64,000 bases of DNA, taken from Ampullaceana balthica (Eukaryota > Mollusca > Gastropoda > Lymnaeidae). Shown piece by piece: positions 57,427 to 64,000 of the stretch (the first letter of the stretch is position 1; the number at the start of each line of letters is the position of its first letter). The position numbers and the translations under genes were made by a program. The stretch is taken from positions 670,343 to 734,342 of the forward strand of contig CALYLW010000324.1 in the NCBI GenBank assembly GCA_944989445.1, written 5' to 3'. Under the pieces are notes generated by a model. It did no database searches and was not told the origin of the DNA. It worked only from the letters and a program-made list of their open reading frames with translations.

Positions 57427-60400
57427 ATGGGAAATGTACTTCATTATCTGCTGCCCAATCGTGGAATCAAACCAAGTTTCAGACAGGTCGTACCAAATCA
57501 TACAGTGGATGATAATATCAAAATTAATTCCAAGGCGCATCCGAATTATGGATTTAAAGGGAATGCTATTAAAACTACCCGTTATTCCATAATAACATTT
57601 CTCCCAAAAAACTTGTTTGAGCAGTTTCATCGGTTTGCCAACATTTATTTTATATTTGTGGTAGCTCTGAACTGGATCCCACAGGTTCAAGCATTTGCTA
57701 AGGAAGTGGCAGCTCTTCCTGTTCTATTTGTGTTGGCAGTCACTGCAGCTAAAGATGCATTTGAAGATTTTAGACGCTACAGATCGGATAAACAAATAAA
57801 CAAACATACTTGTCGCATTTTTTCAAAGTAAGCTTTGAATTCAAAATGTAATTAATTTATAATGTTGACTTGAGTAACATACACAAGTTGCTTCAGTTTC
57901 TCAAAATGCTTTTTGGTTATAAAATTTTGTGGTGACAATTAAAATAATATTTTATTTTAATTTTTGTAAATAAAAAATAAAAAAACAACTGACATTGACA
58001 TAGCAACAAATGAATTACAATTTTGAATATTTCTTCAGCTTTTATCTGTAGCAATAAAAAGTAGTGATTAATAATACTTCTAAAACTATTTGTGTTAAAT
58101 GATTTCAGATCAGAGAGCCGTTTTATCAAGCAAGAATGGTCAAAAGTTACACCAGGGGATTTTATCCACCTCTCTTGCAATGAAATTATACCAGCTGACA
58201 TTCTTTTTATAAGATCAAGTGATGTACAAGGAATATGCCACATAGAAACAAGCAATATTGATGGAGAGAGTAATCTGAAACAAAGACAAATTGTTGAAGG
58301 CTTTTCTAGTATATCAGAAGTAAGATGCTCTGTAATGTATTTAAAACTTTGCTCCTATAAAAAGAAAAAGTTTTAATGATAAATATTTATGTTTAAATGT
58401 TTTATTCATTCATTTCAAAATTTATTAAAATTTGATTTTGATTCAAAATTTCAGAATAAAGATTTTGTTCCAACTATGTTCCCTTACACAGTTGAAGTAG
58501 AACAACCAAATTCAGAAATCTACTCATTCAAAGGTTTTATGTAAGTCATATTGTATAAATTTAAATAACATTTAAAAATTGCCGGATTTTTATGTGACTA
58601 AATTAACATATAACTGTTGTTTTTCCAAATCCGCCTTAAACACCCTTGTCATTTGTCAAATGTTCATGAAATATATATATATTTATTTTGAAACTATTGT
58701 CTCTGATAGTCCCATCACACTTGAAAGAAAGACAATAACCAATACTCTATCAAAAATGGACTTTATTCAAACTATATAAAAAATTCTAGAAATTAAAGAA
58801 ATAGAATGCTCTCAACTAGACCTCTCTCTCATCTATGATATATTATTAGTTAATGTTATAAAATGAATCAAGTAATATTCAGATTTAACTGGTTTTAAAC
58901 CATTTGAACGTTTTCAAAAACCAAATAAGTAACATTGTGCAAAATTTGACATCATGACCTTTCCAACAATAAGAACAAAAACATTGTCATAGTAGCTTAA
59001 TAATATTATTTAAAATATTTGAATTTTACTTGAAAAACAGAGACTAAATTCAGTGACAAGCCTTGTAAACACAATTTGAAAATTGCTTGCAAGTATAATT
59101 TTTTAGCATAATGATATAAAAGGCCATTTCACTTTATTGATCTTTTGAAAAATTTGATTTTTTTTAATGAACTAACTTAAACAAGTTAAATTTTACAAAC
59201 AATTGTAAATATGTAATTTTTGAATATTGGCCCTACATTGCAAATGCAATTCACTATATATGATGATTGTGTTGAAGTATTTTACAAAGTTTTGGAATCT
59301 CATTCTCATTTCTCAGAATTAAAAAAAATTACTTTTTAAAAACTTTAAAAAAAAACAATAAAAAAAACATAATTATCTTTTAACTTGTATTTGAGAGGTT
59401 GCTTTATTAATTCTTAGATTTCTTTTATTTGTGGTTTACTCTTTCAGACAGAGACATCTAACTTTGAAAGCACTGGCTCTGCCAAATTGGGATGTTTTTT
59501 TTGTTTTGGCACTATTAAAAGATTATATCTAAGTTAATGTTATTTGTATCCAAGTAAAAGTTCTTGTTATTAATACTCATTTTTTAATGTTTCATGATAA
59601 ATATTTTAAAACATTACATTTACAGAAAAATGGAATCAGATACTATGTCTCTAAGTAACAACAATTTACTTCAAAGAGGCTGTGTTATTAGAAATACTGA
59701 CTTCATAGAGGGCATGGTGGTTTATGCTGGTACGTATGTTAAGTTTGCAAGCCAACTTTTGAATAGCTTAATTTTCTAGTATTTTAAAATTTGAGCAGGC
59801 GAAAAGCTACTATTTTATTTTTATTCTTAAAATGCAGTTGTGATGAAAGAGACAGGATAGTCAAATAATTCTGAGGCGGGCCTGAATAATAAAATACATT
59901 TTTTTTTGTATGTAACTTTTAATTTGGCTATGGAATCATGATTGATGTGTTTTGTATTTATTACAAGTAGATCATTATTTAAACATTGTTCCTGATGTTT
60001 CTGCAGGTGCAGAAACAAAAGCAATGCTCAACAACAAAGGGCCTCGCTACAAGATCAGCAAGCTAGAATCTAAGATAAATCGTGACGTCATCTGGTGTGT
60101 CATTTTGCTTCTATTCCTTTGTTTTTTTTGTGCAATAGGTGAGTATTTTTATACAGTATACTGCGTTGTCATTGTATCTTGTTTGTTGGTACATGCTAAT
60201 CCAATTTATCAAATGTAATTTAAAATAATTAAATGACCATAAACTTGTGAATCAAAACTATATTTTTTCTGATCATGGTTTAAAAAAAAACCACTATTAA
60301 GAGCATACTTTTAAAGTAGACTAATAATTGTTAAGATTTTAAAACATGAAAAATTGTCTAGAAATAAGCGGTAAGAGGTATTAACATTAAAAAAATAAAG

Positions 60401-63400
60401 TCAATAATATTGTATATAGTTATTCAAATCATAGACGCAGTAGTATCAGATATTCTTTGATTCTACAGGAAGTGGAATCTGGTTAGCAGATTACAACAAC
60501 CTAACGGATAATACCAACCTTGTGCCTTTTATTTCCTTTGGTGACTTGGACCAGTACAGTCCACTCTATCAAGGATTCATTGTTTTCTGGACTTACATTG
60601 TCATTTTTCAGGTTTGCTATATGTCATTTTTTACACACGCAATCTTTTTACTTTAGATTATATTTTTTAATGCAACATATATTCAGAACTCTTAAAAAAT
60701 ATAAACCCCTCTACAGACTAAAACAAGTTTTACCCAGTGTATTGCCAGCAGAAATTAAAGAGTTGCTTTTTGAGCTGAACAGAAAATTCTGAATGCTAAA
60801 AGCAGGTTTTTTTTTATATTTAAGCCTCGTGATAATACTTAACTACATATAATTACTGATATCAGAAAATTAGTTAGGCCTATCAATAGTCAAAGTTTTT
60901 TTTACTGTAAACATCTTTTGTCTTTTTAACACTTTTGAGATCTTGATATAATTTTTTATGAGGTTTCATGCATTTAAAAAATATATTTATGTGAACTCAT
61001 CCTATTTTGTGACCTTTTCTGTAAAAAAAGAAGCGAAAAAAGTGTGCCAAAAATGCATTTGCTTTATTGGTCTAAACCACATTTAAAGTTAGCGTGAATG
61101 ATAAAAATAAAGATTGCATTTATATTTCCACAGTCTGTGATACCCCTTCCTTTATATTTCCACAGTCTGTGATACCCCTTCCTTTATATTTCCACAGTCT
61201 GTGATACCCCTTCCTTTATATTTCCACAGTCTGTGATACCCCTTCCTTTATATTTCCAGTCTGTGATTGTGATACCCCTTCCTTTATATTTCCACAGTCT
61301 GTGATACCCCTTCCTTTATACGTTTCTCTTGAACTGGTCAAACTGGGTCAGATTTATTTCATCATGCAAGACATAGAAATGTATGACGCAGAGACTGACA
61401 AGTCAATGGAGTGCAGAGCCTTAAATATCACAGAGGACCTGGGTCAAATAGAGTACGTCTTCTCCGACAAGACTGGAACTCTCACAGAGAATCGGATGGA
61501 GTTTAAATCTTGTACAGTGGGTGGGGTCAACTACCACCACATGCCCCGTGAGTAAACTGAAACCTCCAGCCAAAGTTAGAAGAAAATGAAAGTGAACTCC
61601 TTTGATTTTAACTTTGGACTTTTTCATCTTCAAAAAATACTGAGATGTTTTGCTTCCATTTAAAATGAAACGTTTTTAACGATAAGCACCAGTAATAATA
61701 ATAATAATAATAATAATAAAAATAATAAAATATGGCAAGTTCAAGAATGTAACACTGTATCTATAAAGTCACTAGTTACAGTAAACTCATGGTTTATTAA
61801 TAGTATTTCTCATTTATCCCAAAATAGTAGTTTATTCACTACTACTCAAAGCAGCTTAATGAAAAAGAGAAACTTTGTGATAAATCAATAAATGGTTTAA
61901 TGGCTCATACACAACAGCAATAAACAATACCTGATCTTTGCTTCTAAAAAAATCATTCCAGGCTGGGCTGGACAAGACAGACCACATGATGCGGCACCGT
62001 GCTTTAAAACTTAAGCTGGAAGAATACCCCCTCCTTCTCCCCCCACCCCAATCTCCTATAACAAAGCAGGAAATTAATGCCCCCCTCTGGTAACCTTAAT
62101 ATACCTGACAATTATAAAGGAGTGCTTTAGAAAATAAAAATAAAGAATGAATTGTAACCAAGTAAAAAAATTATAGTTTTATAGGTAAGTTTCATGCTGC
62201 CTTAACCCTACCGCCTCCGAAGCCCCCAGCCTAATTCTCCCCTATACCTGGGTTCCCTGGCATTAAGGAGAAAAAACGAACATACTGTAAAAGTTTTTTA
62301 CTTACATGCAAAGTAGTGCTTGGAATGGAATAAAACTTTGAGAAATTGTAGAAAATATGTTTATCTTTTATTTAGTGCCAAATTTGTACCTTTGTGCGCT
62401 GATCCACTTAGCAGAAAAAATATTTTTTCACAACACATGGATTGTCTGTATAAGAAATTCTAGGATTTCGCTTGTTGTATCTGGAATGGTTTTCTACACA
62501 CGGTCATACACACAACACAGGACTATAATTAGCTCTAACATAGTGTTACTTGACCTAGAAACGTATTTTTGATAAAATTATGGCTTAGATACTGAAAAAA
62601 TCAAAAGAATAAAACACATAAACCAATTTCCACTTTCCTGTCAAGTGCTTGATTCATCAGACACTCGTCATACATTGAATTTTCAAAAACATTTCACATA
62701 ATAAACACACACAAATTAATTCAAAACATTTGGGCAGCCATTTGCAATGACTTTTATTTAGTTATTGGTTGACCGATTGGTTAGTTATTTTTAGTACTTC
62801 CCTAGGGTTTTCCACATGCTTACCCAAAACCTAGAATGCGGTAACTTGTTATATAGGAATTAAATAAATTACCTAATATTGGGTAACTCGAGTCGGTAGG
62901 GTTAACAGTTATTGAGGTCCTGGTTCTTAATACATATAGGCAAAAATAAACAGGAAGTCAATGCTAAGTTTTTGCTAAGTAAAGAAAAATTATTGCAACA
63001 TAATTATATGTGGTTGAAATTTTAAACCTTGATTCTTGATTTAAATCAATATACAAGATTGAGTTTGGGCAGAAAAGGATTGGGGCTGGTTTAACAAAAA
63101 TTGAAAACCCCGAAGTCTCTTTAGCTAAATGACTGAATTATTTGAGCTGAGCAGGTCTCTTTTGGTTTCCCAGGAGTCATCTGTATTCTTGAAATATTCT
63201 TATTTTGGCTGTAATTTTGAATGGTGTGAAAACAAAAACTCAAAGCAAGTTTACATTTTTTTGTTGAAATCAGCTTTGGTATCAATTTGCTGTTTCTAGG
63301 ATGATGGAAAATGCAGTATTTTTAAAAACATGCCTTGACAAGACCTAAATGGGGACTTTTGTTAGTACTTATGAGGATTCTATTTTTATTAGCATGAGTT

Positions 63401-64000
63401 AATTAAACTTGATGTTTCAAGGTTGACTGGAAGTGATCCTTAAAAAAAAATTGATGCTGCTACTCTTAAAGTTATACTATATTTTCAATAAAATGTTCTA
63501 TGTTAGAAACTCAAAATGGACTATGTTTTTTTCTTTGCAGATGAAGATGATGATGATGTTGGTAGTCAGACAGACTCCTACAGTCAAATGTCTTTTGCAC
63601 TAAGCAGAAGTAGCTCCGTAAGTGAAATTTAAATGAAAAAACAGGGAGACCTATTAAAATGAGAGCAAATGTCATAAATAACATTTTATATCAACATTTG
63701 TTGGAACTGACATTTAGATAACAAAAAGTTGACATGACATTCTTAGGATCTGGTATCAATTTTTAAATAAAAAAATTCAACAAAAATGTTTATATTTCAA
63801 ATTTACATTTCAGTAGATGGATGACTGATGACAGTGAAAAATTATCAAATAACTATCACCAATTTACTAAATCCTCTTGCTGTGTAATCAAAATTTTGTC
63901 AGTAAATTCAAAATATTCTTCATGTTTCTAATACATTTTATTCAGATATTTGAGAACCTTCATTTGGATCCAGCCTTGCAGAGAGAAATATCAAACATGT
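57427..64000 (+). CDS. ATP10: ATP10-family P4-ATPase (phospholipid flippase), 5' part
   Basis: Exons 57427-57827, 58109-58319, 58455-58540, 59626-59729, 60007-60138, 60469-60611, 61298-61547, 63541-63617 and 63946-64000 (continues off the window) join in phase. Order of parts: N-terminus; [13 protein letters not shown] and [18 protein letters not shown] (first membrane spans); actuator domain with [33 protein letters not shown]; spans [16 protein letters not shown] and [14 protein letters not shown]4 region [15 protein letters not shown]; phosphorylation site [15 protein letters not shown] with the acceptor Asp. KGNAI(R/K)TT, HRFAN and DDEMYD-like DAETD point to ATP10 rather than ATP8/9/11. 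Known role: lipid transport to the cytosolic leaflet with a CDC50 partner. The frame extends upstream to 57379 without an ATG. Two motif deviations are listed in findings. Confidence 0.94.
61119..61320. repeat. 32-bp minisatellite containing the exon's 3' splice site
   Basis: Six tandem units, each TTTATATTTCCACAG followed by TCTGTGATACCCCTTCC, i.e. an acceptor plus the first codons of the next exon (putative exon starts at 61134, 61166, 61198, 61230, 61260 and 61298). The fifth unit lacks CA and has a 6-bp insertion. Only the last one leads into open coding sequence. Confidence 0.97.
61692..61732. repeat. (AAT)n microsatellite
   Basis: AATAATAATAATAATAATAA run with one interruption, in a flippase intron. 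Confidence 0.95.

Overview
The window is animal nuclear DNA, strongly AT-rich, with intron-rich genes that keep canonical GT-AG junctions and a very high load of nested transposable elements. The proteins are ordinary metazoan housekeeping proteins. The repeat landscape (tRNA-derived SINEs ending in GATAA repeats, a CR1/L2/Jockey-type LINE with the same tail, hAT, pogo, Merlin, MULE and poly-C-rich Harbinger-like MITEs) suggests a gastropod mollusc, probably a heterobranch/pulmonate snail. That assignment is an inference from repeat style and protein divergence. All exon coordinates were placed by hand from splice signals, reading-frame phase and remembered family sequence.

Layout. At 1-3962 (+) lie the last five coding exons of an otopetrin proton channel. 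About 6 kb of gene-free AT-rich DNA follows. CCDC134 (six exons, start 14457, stop 10839) and BRCC36/BRCC3 (seven exons, start 28422, stop 15849) sit in tandem on the minus strand; both are complete. BRCC36 introns carry hAT, pogo, SINE and Merlin insertions. A nested stack begins about 130 bp upstream of its start codon: a hAT element (28554-32754) contains a SINE, which is itself split by a Ginger-like foldback element. From 33 to 47 kb the window is almost entirely transposable elements. It includes a LINE with about 1.5 kb of uninterrupted reverse-transcriptase frame (35283-36867), a truncated RTE-like LINE with target duplications, a family of CGTCCATAAA-type MITEs and large tandem duplications.

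From 47.8 kb genes resume. UQCRQ (complex III subunit 8, +) is complete in two coding exons. COMMD8 (minus, start 56714) and an ATP10-family phospholipid flippase (+, start 57427, running off the right edge) are head-to-head around a roughly 0.7 kb region with three CCAAT boxes. The flippase has a tandem array of 3' splice sites in front of its DKTGT exon.

The genes do not form one pathway. They cover proton conductance (OTOP), an ER-resident/secreted factor (CCDC134), K63 deubiquitination (BRCC36), respiration (UQCRQ), endosomal sorting (COMMD8) and lipid flipping (ATP10). No new multi-gene system is visible. The most unusual signals are the splice-acceptor minisatellite, the LINE/SINE pair sharing a 3' hairpin, and the multi-level transposon nests whose target duplications can be read directly.
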